This document shows, in pieces, positions 14,957 to 24,263 of a stretch of DNA of 40,166 nt (position 1 is its first letter; the number at the start of each line of letters is the position of its first letter). The notes under the pieces are model-generated. The model searched no databases and was not told the DNA's origin. It saw nothing but the letters and a program-made list of their open reading frames with translations. Source of the DNA: a virus; the IMG/VR virus record IMGVR_UViG_3300044821_000021, positions 1 to 40,166 of that record. One strand, given 5' to 3'. Both the position numbers and the translations under genes were made by a program.

Positions 14957-17398
14957 ATGAGCTATTCACCTTACCTTATATCAAACTATGCGACTGGATT
15001 CGACAGAGAGCTTCAGCCTTGGCTTTTGCCAAATGATGCATTTACAGATCTATTGGATGGCTATGTCTATAGAGGAGTAACTAATAGTCGAGATGGATAC
15101 TCTGGGTTTGCTAATGGACTAAAGTCTACATACACTGAAAGTCGAATGGTTCATAATGTATCGACATCTTATACGGTAATTGGTGTTATAGATGGGGTTA
15201 ATGATACTTATGCGATTCAAGTTACCCCTCCAGTTATTCCTAATAGTTTAACGATTACAGGATCTAATCCAGTTCAAGTTGTTACTGATGATGGAGCAGG
15301 AAATTTAGTTGGGGCTGGAACGGGCACTGTTAATTATGTTACAGGAGCAATAGCGTTAGTCTTTACGGCTCCTCCTGCTGTTGCATCAACAATCACAGTA
15401 GCATATGGAAACTTTTCAGTAGGTAGTGGTAGTGCTGGTCCTTATGCGAATACTGTCTCTAATATACCATTACGTCGTGGAACAATTACAATAACAGCAG
15501 GTGCTCAAAGTGCTACAGACGATGGAGTTGGTGGTTTTATAACAACACCTGTCGGTGGTTCAGGAACTGTAAATTATGCAACGGGTGCTATTAGTATTAC
15601 TTTTAATGCTGTTGTAGCAATTGGTGTACCTATTACTATTTCATTTGATTATCATCCTGGCTTGCCAGTGATGGGTATTATGAATTTCTATCCTACAAAT
15701 AACATTAGGCAGTTAATAGTTGCGGATACAAGATATGTTAATAGATACAATCCGGCTACAGATGTATTAGATGATATCCCAGCTGGAACATACACTGGTA
15801 CAAGTAAGGACTTTTGGTCATGGGTTAACTATGCTGATCCATCTAGTGTTCCTAGACTTCTATTCAGTAATGGAGTCGTTGGAGATGTAATCCAAGTTTA
15901 TAATGGAACGACTATTGTTAACTATGCTCCAACATTCACTCCTGGAACATTGAATGCTCGTCAGATGTTCAATAATAAAGATAGACTTGTTCTATTTCAA
16001 ACTATAGAAGCGGGAACTTTATTTCCAAGACGAATAAGAATATCTGGAACCGGTGCTGATTCTGATAACTTCGATAATACCGCTGTAGGCGCTGGATTTA
16101 TTGATATACCTGATAACACATGGTTCTTTGGAGCTGCATTTAACAGAGATGACATCTTATTCTTTACAGAAGAAGCTACATGGACTTTGAAATATACTGG
16201 TAATGATGTTACTCCATTCACATTACAAAAGTTAGATGGCTCTAGAGGTTCTGGTGCAGCATTCTCAGTTATTAGCTATCTCAATAGAACAATGGCAGCA
16301 AGTCGTAGGGGTTTGATTATATGTGATGGATATCAAGTTGATCGTATGGATAACAACATACCAGACTTCACCTTTGAAAATATTGATGGAGGTAACTTTG
16401 ATCATTGTTTCTCTGGTTTCTTTGATGAAGATAGAGATGTATACACACTTTATCCATCTAAAGGAGTTGTTAAACCTCCTTTAGTTCCGGTTGATGGATC
16501 GGATAGAATCTTAGTAACAAACTTCGAGGAGGATAACTATGCAGTATATCGAATTCCGTTATCATGTGTGGGAAACTTTCAGAGTGCTTTTACCCTACTT
16601 TGGTCTGATCTAACAGCTGCTAATGGATTCCCAAACTGGGATGCAATGTCTATAAAGATAGGGAACTGGAATGCATTCCCATACACTAAAGCTGTTCCGA
16701 TAGCTATTGGTGGTGGACATAAGGGAGAGATTTGGAGACTCAATGACGCTGAAAGTGAAGATAATCCTCAGATGATTAGGGCTATCACTGTGATAGATAA
16801 TCAAACTATTAGGGTAACAACCGATTGGAATAACTATGAAGTTGGCGATTATATAGTGTTTGAAAAGGTTGGAGGAATGGTAGAAATCAATGATAAGCAA
16901 GGAAGGATAAAATCTCCTATTGTAACTGCATACAACACATTCGATGTAGATTTCGGTCAGAGTCATGGAGGTTTTAGCGCTTATACTTCTGGAGGAGAGA
17001 CATCCAGAGTTATTCCATTTGAGGCTATATCAAAGAAGTTAAACCCTTGGATCGATTCGGATAAGAAAGTTAGATGTGGATGGATATATTTCTATGTAGG
17101 TGTATCAGAAACTGACCTTACTGATTGGGATGAAGACTCTACTCCAGTGCCTGCACAACTTAAAATAGAGGTTTTGGTTAATAACAATGAAGCACCAGAC
17201 TTCTCAAACCCTCAATTTACCTATTTAGTTGACTGTAGTGCGATCAACGGAGAAAAGGGGGGTAAGAAGTGGGTTAAGATCTGGATCAATCAGGTAGGGC
17301 AATTCTTGCAGTTTAAGATGAGCAATGAACAAGCAGGTGCAGAAATTAGAGTTCACGCAATGATGCCAGGATTCCAACCTATAGGAAGGTTGATATGA
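14957..17398 (+). CDS. Tail hub / nozzle-type protein with tandem Ig-like insert
   Basis: This 813-residue beta-rich protein fits the tail tubular B (nozzle) position of podoviruses. Two tandem beta modules at about 95-151 and 174-231 share VTDDGAGN / ATDDGVGG and GTGTVNYVTGAI / GSGTVNYATGAI patterns, and appear to be an insertion in the N-terminal part. The remainder has repeated blade-like motifs such as RQLIVADTRYVNRYN and RLLFSNGVVGDVIQVYNG. It overlaps the next gene by 4 bases. Surface exposure of the insert is inferred. Confidence 0.75.
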   Translation: MSYSPYLISNYATGFDRELQPWLLPNDAFTDLLDGYVYRGVTNSRDGYSGFANGLKSTYTESRMVHNVSTSYTVIGVIDGVNDTYAIQVTPPVIPNSLTITGSNPVQVVTDDGAGNLVGAGTGTVNYVTGAIALVFTAPPAVASTITVAYGNFSVGSGSAGPYANTVSNIPLRRGTITITAGAQSATDDGVGGFITTPVGGSGTVNYATGAISITFNAVVAIGVPITISFDYHPGLPVMGIMNFYPTNNIRQLIVADTRYVNRYNPATDVLDDIPAGTYTGTSKDFWSWVNYADPSSVPRLLFSNGVVGDVIQVYNGTTIVNYAPTFTPGTLNARQMFNNKDRLVLFQTIEAGTLFPRRIRISGTGADSDNFDNTAVGAGFIDIPDNTWFFGAAFNRDDILFFTEEATWTLKYTGNDVTPFTLQKLDGSRGSGAAFSVISYLNRTMAASRRGLIICDGYQVDRMDNNIPDFTFENIDGGNFDHCFSGFFDEDRDVYTLYPSKGVVKPPLVPVDGSDRILVTNFEEDNYAVYRIPLSCVGNFQSAFTLLWSDLTAANGFPNWDAMSIKIGNWNAFPYTKAVPIAIGGGHKGEIWRLNDAESEDNPQMIRAITVIDNQTIRVTTDWNNYEVGDYIVFEKVGGMVEINDKQGRIKSPIVTAYNTFDVDFGQSHGGFSAYTSGGETSRVIPFEAISKKLNPWIDSDKKVRCGWIYFYVGVSETDLTDWDEDSTPVPAQLKIEVLVNNNEAPDFSNPQFTYLVDCSAINGEKGGKKWVKIWINQVGQFLQFKMSNEQAGAEIRVHAMMPGFQPIGRLI

Positions 17399-17676
17399 CA
17401 TTCAATCTACCTCTATATAAGAACTTTGGTTCAGAGATTAAAGAGATATCACCTGTATTAGCAAACCAGCTTTCACAAATGTATAGCGATATTGTGAATG
17501 CTATTAGCTTAGGTATTAAAAAGAACGTACTTACTGGAGCAGACCCAGCTGCTAACGATCAAAGGAATTCCATCTTCTCTATAGGAGATATAGCAGTAAG
17601 AATAGATACAGACACAGCATGGATTATGACATCAAGGACTACTCCAAATGCTGTGACTTGGACAAAAATTACATAA
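17395..17676 (+). CDS. Small tail-region protein (93 aa)
   Basis: ATG 17395 overlaps the hub stop as ATGA. The product has an N-terminal helical part (PVLANQLSQMYSDIV) and a beta-rich end, with IGDIAVRIDTDTAWIM resembling the short carrier/attachment modules found before internal virion proteins. A regulatory palindrome lies just after its stop. Function unknown. Confidence 0.65.
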   Translation: MTFNLPLYKNFGSEIKEISPVLANQLSQMYSDIVNAISLGIKKNVLTGADPAANDQRNSIFSIGDIAVRIDTDTAWIMTSRTTPNAVTWTKIT

Positions 17677-17692
17677 TGTAAATCGGCTTTAC
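17677..17692. promoter_or_regulatory. Palindrome TGTAAA-N5-TTTACA (operator candidate 2)
   Basis: TGTAAA and TTTACA flank TCGGC in the 29-base gap before the internal virion gene at 17706. The right arm is part of CTTTACAAAGG, which also precedes the fibre gene at 22119-22129. Related full palindromes lie at 5861 and 30008. Confidence 0.45.
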
Positions 17693-17705
17693 AAAGGAAA
17701 AGATT

Positions 17706-18344
17706 ATGCCTAAACCAAATTATACAGGTGGTGCTACTGGAGCAATTTCAGGAGCAGCTACAGGATCTGCCTTTGGGCCAGTAGGAACAGTAGCTGGTGG
17801 AATTATAGGTGGAGTAGCTGGATTATTTGGAGGTGGAAGTAAGAAAAAGAAGAAGAGATCTACCCTAGATAAAAACCAACAACGATTGAATAAATACCAA
17901 CATGAAGGAATTCTAGGTAAAGGTCCTTTAGCTGATCTTTATAATTACAATCCAGAAGAAGCAAACTCTGTGTTTGATAAGACAATTGCCAATCCAGCCT
18001 ATCGTAAGTTTAAAGAAGAACTAGCTCCAGGTATCACCGGTCAATTCCGTAGTAATGGATTGATGAATAGCTCATATGCTGGAGATGCTTTATCTAAGAT
18101 AGCAAGAGACATCCAAGAAGGATTAGACGCTCAGAGGTCTCAATATCTTTATGGAGAGCAGAAAGATGCTAGATCGGCTAAGAGAAATGCTATAGAGAAC
18201 ATCCAAGGTAACCAAACCTTTGCATACGACAAGGCTGCACCAACTAATAGTGGTTTTGATATTGGATCTGTTCTTAAAACAATCACTCCAGAAATGATTG
18301 ATCAGACAAAGAACTACTTTAATAAAACTCCAGGAGCAGCGTAA
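17706..18344 (+). CDS. Internal virion / ejection protein with glycine-zipper segment
   Basis: The 212-residue product has a Gly/Ala zipper (about 8-42; GGATGAISGAATGSAFG and VAGGIIGGVAGLFGGG), then a run of basic residues KKKKKR and a helical body with FRSNGLMNSSYAGDALSKI. Such membrane-inserting zippers are typical of podovirus ejection proteins that line the channel for DNA entry. AAAGG precedes ATG 17706. First of three genes in the usual ejection-protein order. Confidence 0.75.
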   Translation: MPKPNYTGGATGAISGAATGSAFGPVGTVAGGIIGGVAGLFGGGSKKKKKRSTLDKNQQRLNKYQHEGILGKGPLADLYNYNPEEANSVFDKTIANPAYRKFKEELAPGITGQFRSNGLMNSSYAGDALSKIARDIQEGLDAQRSQYLYGEQKDARSAKRNAIENIQGNQTFAYDKAAPTNSGFDIGSVLKTITPEMIDQTKNYFNKTPGAA

Positions 18345-19573
18345 TGCCTCAACTACAAGTTGTTAATACATCACGTGACAAGCCAGATCCTACTGGAGTT
18401 GAAGAGTTCTTCTCTAAGTTAGGCAAAGACTATAAAGACAAGAGAGACCAAGTTGAGATTGGTAATCTTATAAGTCAATACCAACAGAATAGACAGGATG
18501 CAAACGCTTGGGAAGATCTGCAATTAGGGTTAGAGAAGAGTGATATATCTCCAACCAAGAGATTACAGACTCAGCAGAGTTTGAATGATATGAAGAAGGT
18601 TATCATTGAGAAAGACAAGTTGTTGAATAAACAAGTTGAACAAACTCAAAAAGAAGTTGATAAACAAAAACAAGAAGTCCAACAAGAGACTGCTAGACTA
18701 AAGACGCGTGAAACTCTTAAGAAAGCTGGTGCAACAGAAGAACAGATTGATCTATATGAATCCTCTCCTGTAGGAGGACAAACAAAGGTTGTTGGAAGCA
18801 TTGTTGAAGAGCAAGAGAGGAAGAAAACTCCAGCTGGTTTAGTCTCACCTGAAATAGAAGATTATGATAAGGGTCTTACACCAAAAGAAAGAGTTAAGAG
18901 ACAAGATGCTAGATACTCAGTTCAAACTCCTCTTGTTATGAAGAATTCCGAATCACTGCATGGATTAGAGGCAGAGAGTCAATCTATTGGTTTGTTACAG
19001 GAGTTAGACCAAACAGGAAGAGTTGGAGAAGGATTACATAAGCTAAATATAAATCCTAAGACTGGAGATCTATTTCTTCCCCAAGCCGGTACTCCTGAAG
19101 AACAACTGTTTGTTAAGACAGTTAATGACTTCACTGTTAAAGCTAAAGATTCCTTTGGAGCTCGAGTAACAAACTTTGAATTAGATCGATTCATGCAAAG
19201 ACTCCCTACTCTTGCCAACTCAAGAGAAGGTAGAGCTTTGATCATGCGTCAGATGCAGATTGTGAATCAGATTAACCAACTAGAGAAGAGAGAGATTCAA
19301 AAGGTTTTCGATCAGTATGGAGTAAGAAACATTGACTATGCTGATGCAGAAAATAAGGCTAGAGAATCTATAAAAGATCAGAAAGAAGACCTTAGAAAAG
19401 AATACTTCAATCTAGAACAGTTGGCAAAGAAAGAAGATGCAGAGACAACTAAGAAGATCAAAGAAAAGGTTCCAGAAGGTTATACACCTTTGAGAAAACC
19501 AGATGGAACTATCAAAATGTTTCCTACTAAGAATGTTCCTAACTTAGAAGAAAAAGGATATAAGCAAATATGA
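18344..19573 (+). CDS. Internal virion protein, coiled-coil
   Basis: The 409-residue protein is mostly alpha-helical. A long Gln/Lys/Glu coiled coil spans about 75-130 and further helices lie at 320-375. There are no membrane segments. It shares one base with the previous stop (TAATG) and overlaps the next gene by 4. Size and order match the middle ejection protein of podoviruses. Confidence 0.7.
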   Translation: MPQLQVVNTSRDKPDPTGVEEFFSKLGKDYKDKRDQVEIGNLISQYQQNRQDANAWEDLQLGLEKSDISPTKRLQTQQSLNDMKKVIIEKDKLLNKQVEQTQKEVDKQKQEVQQETARLKTRETLKKAGATEEQIDLYESSPVGGQTKVVGSIVEEQERKKTPAGLVSPEIEDYDKGLTPKERVKRQDARYSVQTPLVMKNSESLHGLEAESQSIGLLQELDQTGRVGEGLHKLNINPKTGDLFLPQAGTPEEQLFVKTVNDFTVKAKDSFGARVTNFELDRFMQRLPTLANSREGRALIMRQMQIVNQINQLEKREIQKVFDQYGVRNIDYADAENKARESIKDQKEDLRKEYFNLEQLAKKEDAETTKKIKEKVPEGYTPLRKPDGTIKMFPTKNVPNLEEKGYKQI

Positions 19574-21333
19574 ATCCAAATGCCGCACAAGCTGTAGAGA
19601 ATGAAGAAGCTGGTATCGAAGAGATGGAAGAAGATATTGATTATGATGCCATATATGGTGGTATAGATATACCTGATGTTTCCAAAGACAAATCTGCTGC
19701 TTTACAAAACAGCTATGCTAAAATATTTGGTGATGTAGCTAAGCAAGGCGTTAAAGAAACTTTGATAGGTGCAGGTGGCACATACGGAGACTTACTTGAA
19801 CTAGCAGGTTTAGGAGGACAATCTCCTGGAGAAGAGGCTAGAAATACTAGAGACTTTGAAACTCTTTCACGTATGCAGGAACCTGGATATCAACCATCAC
19901 TAGAAGACATTTCATCTTTGAGTGAAGGATCTGAAGGACCACAATCATTTCGTCTCCCAACATCTAATGATCTAAGATCTGTAAATGAGTCTTTAGGTGG
20001 ACCAGGAGAAGCTGAAACTCCTCAAGGTAAATATGCTGCAAGAGCAGGAAAGTTATATGGTTCTGGATTAGCTTTTGGTCAAGTGAATCCAATACCAGCA
20101 GTAGCGGCAGGAACGGCCGGTCAAGCAGTTGAAGATTTCGGTGGTGGACCAATCTTACAAACAGCAGCTGAAATAGCAACTTTATTAGCTACTCAAGGTA
20201 AGAGTGGTGCATTATCTTCAAGTAAGAAATCTGTTCAAGAGAAGATTGATAGCTTGAGAAAACTGGGATATGCTGATGAGGATATTACTTTAGCTATCAA
20301 TGCTGCATATAAGAATGGAAAGAGAACTCAAATAGCATCGAAAGGAGCTAAGACAGAGAAGGCATTTGAAGACTTCGCAAACAAGTCAGATAAGATCGTT
20401 TCGGATATTATATCAGGTGAAGTTCCAGGAATAGAGAAGGGAACAAAGTTCGTTCATGAGATGGCATCAGATGCTTATGGACAGGTTGCTAAAGAAGCAG
20501 CTGGAATTACTATCACCAACTCAAAACCATTCCTCGATGCGTCTAAGAAAGTAGTCGATCAACTTCAAAACACTCTTGGTAAGAACCCAGAAGCACAAGC
20601 TTTCATAAAACGAATTTCAGAAGCAGCAATGGATGCAACTCAATATCCAAGTGCAGAGAAGATGATGAACTTCTATAAAGAACTTAATTCTATGGGTAAC
20701 TGGCTTGGTAGAAATCAAAAAGATAGACTTATTACTCAGATGAAAGATGGTATCAAAGAGACATTTAGAAAAGAAGGCAAGCAAGGAAGTGAGTTAGCCA
20801 CTAAGTTTGAGAAGGCTAATAAAGGTATCCAGAAAGCTTATAAAGCAGAAGAGATGAGTGAGTTGTTGCAAAAGGTGACTACTCAAGACGGAATAGACTA
20901 TAAAAAGATGTCTAAGCTGTTTGATAAGAAAGAAAATGTTGAGCTATTCAAAGACGTTTTAGGACCTACTCAATCTAAAAACATAGAGTTAATAGCTAAG
21001 ACTGGCAAAGAGATCAAAGATTTCGATAAGGCTTGGAAGTCAGTTAATAACATTAAAATTGGTACTGGAGCTGATTTAGCTAGAGCTGGATTAGGAAGTT
21101 ATTATATCTATCATGGAGATTGGCAAGGTTTAGCAGCAGTTGTGGCTACCAAAGCAGGCACAGGAGCTATTAAAAAACTAGCTGAGAAGTCTCTAACTGA
21201 TCCTAAGTTTCAAAACTTATTGATTAGAGGTCTTCATGCGATCAAAGTATCTTCACCACAAACTTTTAAATCTGTTCAGTCTGGAATGAAGAAATACTTT
21301 GATGAAGAAGGAATTGATATACCTTTAGATTAA
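19570..21333 (+). CDS. Internal virion / ejection protein (587 aa)
   Basis: The N-terminal 30 residues are acidic. The middle has Gly/Ala-rich hydrophobic stretches (about 160-225; FGQVNPIPAVAAGTAGQAV), and the C-terminal half is helical with a Gly/Ala segment near 505-540. I see no transglycosylase or lysozyme motif. It is the third coupled gene of the ejection module. Its stop codon lies in an AT-rich hairpin (21322-21346). Confidence 0.7.
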   Translation: MNPNAAQAVENEEAGIEEMEEDIDYDAIYGGIDIPDVSKDKSAALQNSYAKIFGDVAKQGVKETLIGAGGTYGDLLELAGLGGQSPGEEARNTRDFETLSRMQEPGYQPSLEDISSLSEGSEGPQSFRLPTSNDLRSVNESLGGPGEAETPQGKYAARAGKLYGSGLAFGQVNPIPAVAAGTAGQAVEDFGGGPILQTAAEIATLLATQGKSGALSSSKKSVQEKIDSLRKLGYADEDITLAINAAYKNGKRTQIASKGAKTEKAFEDFANKSDKIVSDIISGEVPGIEKGTKFVHEMASDAYGQVAKEAAGITITNSKPFLDASKKVVDQLQNTLGKNPEAQAFIKRISEAAMDATQYPSAEKMMNFYKELNSMGNWLGRNQKDRLITQMKDGIKETFRKEGKQGSELATKFEKANKGIQKAYKAEEMSELLQKVTTQDGIDYKKMSKLFDKKENVELFKDVLGPTQSKNIELIAKTGKEIKDFDKAWKSVNNIKIGTGADLARAGLGSYYIYHGDWQGLAAVVATKAGTGAIKKLAEKSLTDPKFQNLLIRGLHAIKVSSPQTFKSVQSGMKKYFDEEGIDIPLD

Positions 21334-21346
21334 ACCCAATCTAAGG
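21322..21346. other. AT-rich hairpin at a tail-to-tail gene junction
   Basis: A 9-bp stem with one bulged T and loop AAACCC spans the stop codon of the 587-residue virion gene where it meets minus-strand genes. No U-tract follows on either strand, so termination would be weak. Confidence 0.3.
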
Positions 21347-21392
21347 CTAAAGCTATTCCAAACAAAAATGAAACTATTAATGTAGTGATCAT
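21330..21392 (-). CDS. Possible 20-residue membrane peptide
   Basis: Reading leftward, a weak GGGA lies 9 bases before ATG 21392. Twenty codons encode an almost wholly hydrophobic peptide, MITTLIVSFLFGIALALDWV, whose TAA overlaps the end of the opposing gene. It follows two minus-strand membrane protein genes, so a tiny membrane protein is possible. Such short frames arise by chance, so this is tentative. Confidence 0.25.
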   Translation of the reverse strand: MITTLIVSFLFGIALALDWV

Positions 21393-21396
21393 TGAA

Positions 21397-21627
21397 TTAT
21401 CCCATCTTCTTTTTTTCAAGGTCCAAAAGTTTATAATGAAAGTCTTTCATTTCCGTTTGAATAGCTGATATCATTGCTTTAGATTCATCATGAATAGATC
21501 TTACAAGCTCTCTGTTAGCTTCTAGTTTAGAATCCATATGACGTATATCATTTCTAGATTCCGTTCTATTCCAAATGAATAAACCAAATACACCAATGAA
21601 AAATATAGCAAACTGTGTCCATTCCAT
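21397..21627 (-). CDS. Small membrane-anchored coiled-coil protein (paralogue of 38177-38404)
   Basis: The 76-residue product has one N-terminal transmembrane helix (about 3-20) after MEWTQ, then a charged coiled coil ending IQTEMKDFHYKLLDLEKKK. The 38177-38404 product shares the MxWTQ start and IQQEMKDFHTKL block, so the two are duplicates or independent acquisitions of one family. AAGG precedes ATG 21627. Topology (short N-terminal anchor, cytoplasmic or periplasmic coil) resembles i-spanins and holin-associated proteins, without proof. Confidence 0.7.
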   Translation of the reverse strand: MEWTQFAIFFIGVFGLFIWNRTESRNDIRHMDSKLEANRELVRSIHDESKAMISAIQTEMKDFHYKLLDLEKKKMG

Positions 21628-21644
21628 AAATTACCTTGTTTTTG

Positions 21645-22001
21645 TCATTTTGTAAGCAATTGAATTAAGAAATATTTAGGTGCATATATTATCTTTAGCA
21701 TCTTATGAGATTGTTCGATAAATGATATAAATAGTGGAATTGTTAAAAAACCACAAATTGTACACCTCAAAACGGAAAGCATTGTCCAATCTCCGTATTT
21801 ATCAAAAGAAGGATTGTTAAAGAAGTAAAAAAACAAAACCACAAGAGTTAAAGTGCACACTGAAAACAATATCAAGCTATAAACAGTTGAAATGTAATGA
21901 TATTTGTAAGCTTGTTGTATGATTTCTGGGCATTCCTTGAGTAGAAATTGTTCAGAACGCTGTAGGTATTCAAGTAGTTTTGTACTTATCCCTTCGTCCA
22001 T
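21645..22001 (-). CDS. Two-helix membrane protein (118 aa)
   Basis: The product has a soluble N-terminal helix (1-35), two strong transmembrane segments (about 39-61 and 77-96) and a basic tail. GGAG precedes ATG 22001, and its TGA is 17 bases before the next membrane gene. Lying between virion and fibre genes, it is a holin candidate by topology only. Confidence 0.65.
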   Translation of the reverse strand: MDEGISTKLLEYLQRSEQFLLKECPEIIQQAYKYHYISTVYSLILFSVCTLTLVVLFFYFFNNPSFDKYGDWTMLSVLRCTICGFLTIPLFISFIEQSHKMLKIIYAPKYFLIQLLTK

Positions 22002-22030
22002 ATTAAACTCCTATATAGTGTTCTTGTATC

Positions 22031-22060
22031 TATATATAACATCCCTTCGAGTATGAAATC
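22031..22060 (-). promoter_or_regulatory. Candidate leftward promoter for the 22001 membrane genes
   Basis: On the minus strand, TTGATT, an 18-base spacer and TATATA lie in the divergent gap between the 22001 and 22137 genes, giving a start roughly 20 bases before ATG. Moderate match to sigma70. Confidence 0.3.
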
Positions 22061-22118
22061 AATGTGAAGTAATTTATATATACTTTCGCTACCTCTTTCT
22101 GATAGTTTAAAGAAAATA

Positions 22119-22128
22119 CTTTACAAAG
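22119..22128 (+). promoter_or_regulatory. CTTTACAAAG element before the first fibre gene
   Basis: CTTTACAAAG lies 9 bases before ATG 22137 and overlaps the AAAGGGG ribosome site. The same ten bases occur at 17687-17696 and, in reverse orientation, at 5976-5985, each near a gene start. It may be a half-site of the TGTAAA palindromes. Confidence 0.3.
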
Positions 22129-22136
22129 GGGTAAGT

Positions 22137-23270
22137 ATGTCTCTTGCACGATCTTCAACACAATACATGGGCGTAAGGGCCATCCTTCCTCCCGATTTAC
22201 AAACAGCCAGAAGAGCTCCAACATCAGCGGATAGATCTTATGTAAAAGGAACTTTATGGTTAGACACAGTTGCTGATGCAGCATATATGTATCCAGGTTC
22301 AGGTGATTGGATTGCTTTAGGTTCTGGTACTACAGGAGCTATAGTCACACTTACAGGAGACTCTGGGGGTGCAATCGCTCCGGTTGGAGGCAATATTGAC
22401 ATCTTAGGAGGTAATGGTGTTAGCGTTGTAGGGACTGCTGGAACCTTAACTATATCATTGACAGGTGGTGGAATTGCAATGGATTCCTTTGTGCCTGATG
22501 CAGGTACAAACCCAGTCGTTCCGACCGCTCTAGGCGCAGTGACGATGGCAGGTACAGCAAACCAGATTACTACTACTGGCGGTCTTAATACTCTGACATT
22601 CAGTGTTCCAGCGACATTCATCGCTCCAGGAACAATTGCTTCTACGACTACTTTAACAGCAGGATCTTCGCTTTCAGTGACGACTTCTGCGGTGATTGGA
22701 ACAACTCTTACTGCTACAGGTGGTTTAACTACTCTTGCTGCATTAACTCAAGTTGGCACAACACTCATTAACACTTCTGGCGCTGCTGTGACCACAATTG
22801 GTACAGGAGGTACTGGAGCTGTATTAATTGGTAACGCAACAGGTAACACTGCCGTCACTGGTTCTGTGACAGCATCTACAACACTAACAGCTACATTAGG
22901 AGCAATCACTGCTACTAATGGTAACTTCGTTGGTTCAACATCTGGAACAGGGATTCTATTAACTCAAGCACAAGCTTCAGGTGTAGCAGCCTCTCCAGTC
23001 GTTGTTAACGGAAGATCTGGAAGAGCTACCTTTACTTCTGTTTCTATCGCAGCAGCAGCCGATCTGACCTTAACTCTTACAAACTCCTCTATCACAGCTT
23101 CTACTACAGCAGTTTTGATTAGCATGAGTGGAGCAACAACTGGTTCAGCCCTATCTATCAAGAGCAAGACTGCATCATCTGGATCTTTGGCGATTGTTGT
23201 TACAAACGGTACAGGTGCAACAACTACAACAGCAGATATCCAAATTGACTTCTTAGTCGTTAACGCATAA
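22137..23270 (+). CDS. Tail fibre protein
   Basis: The 377-residue protein has an N-terminal attachment part (KGTLWLDTVADAAYMYPGSGDW). Then come fibre-type motifs (LTGDSGGAIAPVGGNIDILGG and a TLTISLTGGG strand) and Thr/Gly/Ala-rich repeats. It ends in a C-terminal module with VVVNGRSGRATFTSVSI...LVVN. This is a common layout for trimeric phage fibres that bind host receptors. AAAGGGG precedes ATG. Confidence 0.8.
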   Translation: MSLARSSTQYMGVRAILPPDLQTARRAPTSADRSYVKGTLWLDTVADAAYMYPGSGDWIALGSGTTGAIVTLTGDSGGAIAPVGGNIDILGGNGVSVVGTAGTLTISLTGGGIAMDSFVPDAGTNPVVPTALGAVTMAGTANQITTTGGLNTLTFSVPATFIAPGTIASTTTLTAGSSLSVTTSAVIGTTLTATGGLTTLAALTQVGTTLINTSGAAVTTIGTGGTGAVLIGNATGNTAVTGSVTASTTLTATLGAITATNGNFVGSTSGTGILLTQAQASGVAASPVVVNGRSGRATFTSVSIAAAADLTLTLTNSSITASTTAVLISMSGATTGSALSIKSKTASSGSLAIVVTNGTGATTTTADIQIDFLVVNA

Positions 23271-23278
23271 GGAGTCGT

Positions 23279-23620
23279 ATGTCAGCAAAGAAAGTTTACT
23301 TTGACACCTTACGCTCTCTAGCGTTCGGTGGCATTTCAGGAACATATGCTGCGGTTGGAACACCATTAACGGTTAACGGACGCATTATATGTTTCACTAA
23401 CAAGACGCAAGGCGATGTGATCTTCAGCACGGATAACACCAATGCTGATGGTCAGATTCTTGTACCGGCAGGGTCGTTCAAGTTGTATGACCTTACATCC
23501 AACTTAGTACCAGGTAAAGACGATAGCTTCGTCCTAGCTGTTGGCACTCAGTTCTATGTTAAGCAAGTTACTGCACCTGTAAGTGGAGCCGTGTACATTG
23601 AAATCGTCTATGCGGAATAA
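23279..23620 (+). CDS. Conserved fibre-associated virion protein (113 aa)
   Basis: The beta-rich product contains SLAFGGISGTYAAVGTPL, VPAGSFKLYDL and GTQFYVKQVTAPVSGAVYIE, a pattern of a small conserved virion protein often beside fibre genes. AGGAGTCGT precedes ATG, 8 bases after the fibre stop. It overlaps the next gene. Probable fibre accessory or baseplate component. Confidence 0.7.
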   Translation: MSAKKVYFDTLRSLAFGGISGTYAAVGTPLTVNGRIICFTNKTQGDVIFSTDNTNADGQILVPAGSFKLYDLTSNLVPGKDDSFVLAVGTQFYVKQVTAPVSGAVYIEIVYAE

Positions 23621-24263
23621 GTCAGAGGTTGATCTTAGGGTATCGCAAGAGCTTAAGAACAACCAAGACTTCATATATCAAACAAACCAGGCAATCCAGA
23701 ACTTACGTTTTGGATTGTCTGAATTGAATCGTCAGAATGAAAAGCTTTCTGAGATCTTACATCTCATGGTTAAAAAACTTGAGATTAACTTTGATAACCA
23801 AAGCGAACAAGTTTCACATAAGATAAAGAAACAAGAAGGAGTGATAAGTGAACATGAAAAAACCATGGATACATTCACTAAAGACTCGTCTAAGAAATTT
23901 ACTTTGATCATGCAAAACTTTGTTGAAGTCACTGAGTTTCAAAAAGCAATCGAAAGAATAGATCAAAACCAAAGAAAGTTAGAAGAAAGGCTCAATGTTT
24001 TAAATGGAACTATGCTTTCTTCGTTCGGATTGATAGATGGTCAAATTAAGAACCAGATTGACTCTGTAAGGAAAGATCTTACATTAACCATCCCTGAAGT
24101 CAACCCATTAGAAAAATCAATTGGTGACAAGATAAACTCTGTCTACGTCGATTTCTCTGGATTGACTAAGGAAATAGCCGTTCTTAAGAAAGCCGTTGCC
24201 TATGACCAGAAAAAGTTCGAGAACGTCTATACATTAATCGAAAGATTGAAGGCAGGTAAGTAA
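23610..24263 (+). CDS. Coiled-coil tail-associated protein
   Basis: The product is a long, charged alpha-helical protein with heptad-like repeats from about residue 10 to 205 and no membrane segment. I take ATG 23610, which overlaps the previous gene by 11 bases; an in-frame GTG at 23583 would add nine residues, and neither has a clear ribosome site. It shares one base with the next fibre gene (TAATG). A fibre chaperone or shaft role is plausible. Confidence 0.65.
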   Translation: MRNKSEVDLRVSQELKNNQDFIYQTNQAIQNLRFGLSELNRQNEKLSEILHLMVKKLEINFDNQSEQVSHKIKKQEGVISEHEKTMDTFTKDSSKKFTLIMQNFVEVTEFQKAIERIDQNQRKLEERLNVLNGTMLSSFGLIDGQIKNQIDSVRKDLTLTIPEVNPLEKSIGDKINSVYVDFSGLTKEIAVLKKAVAYDQKKFENVYTLIERLKAGK

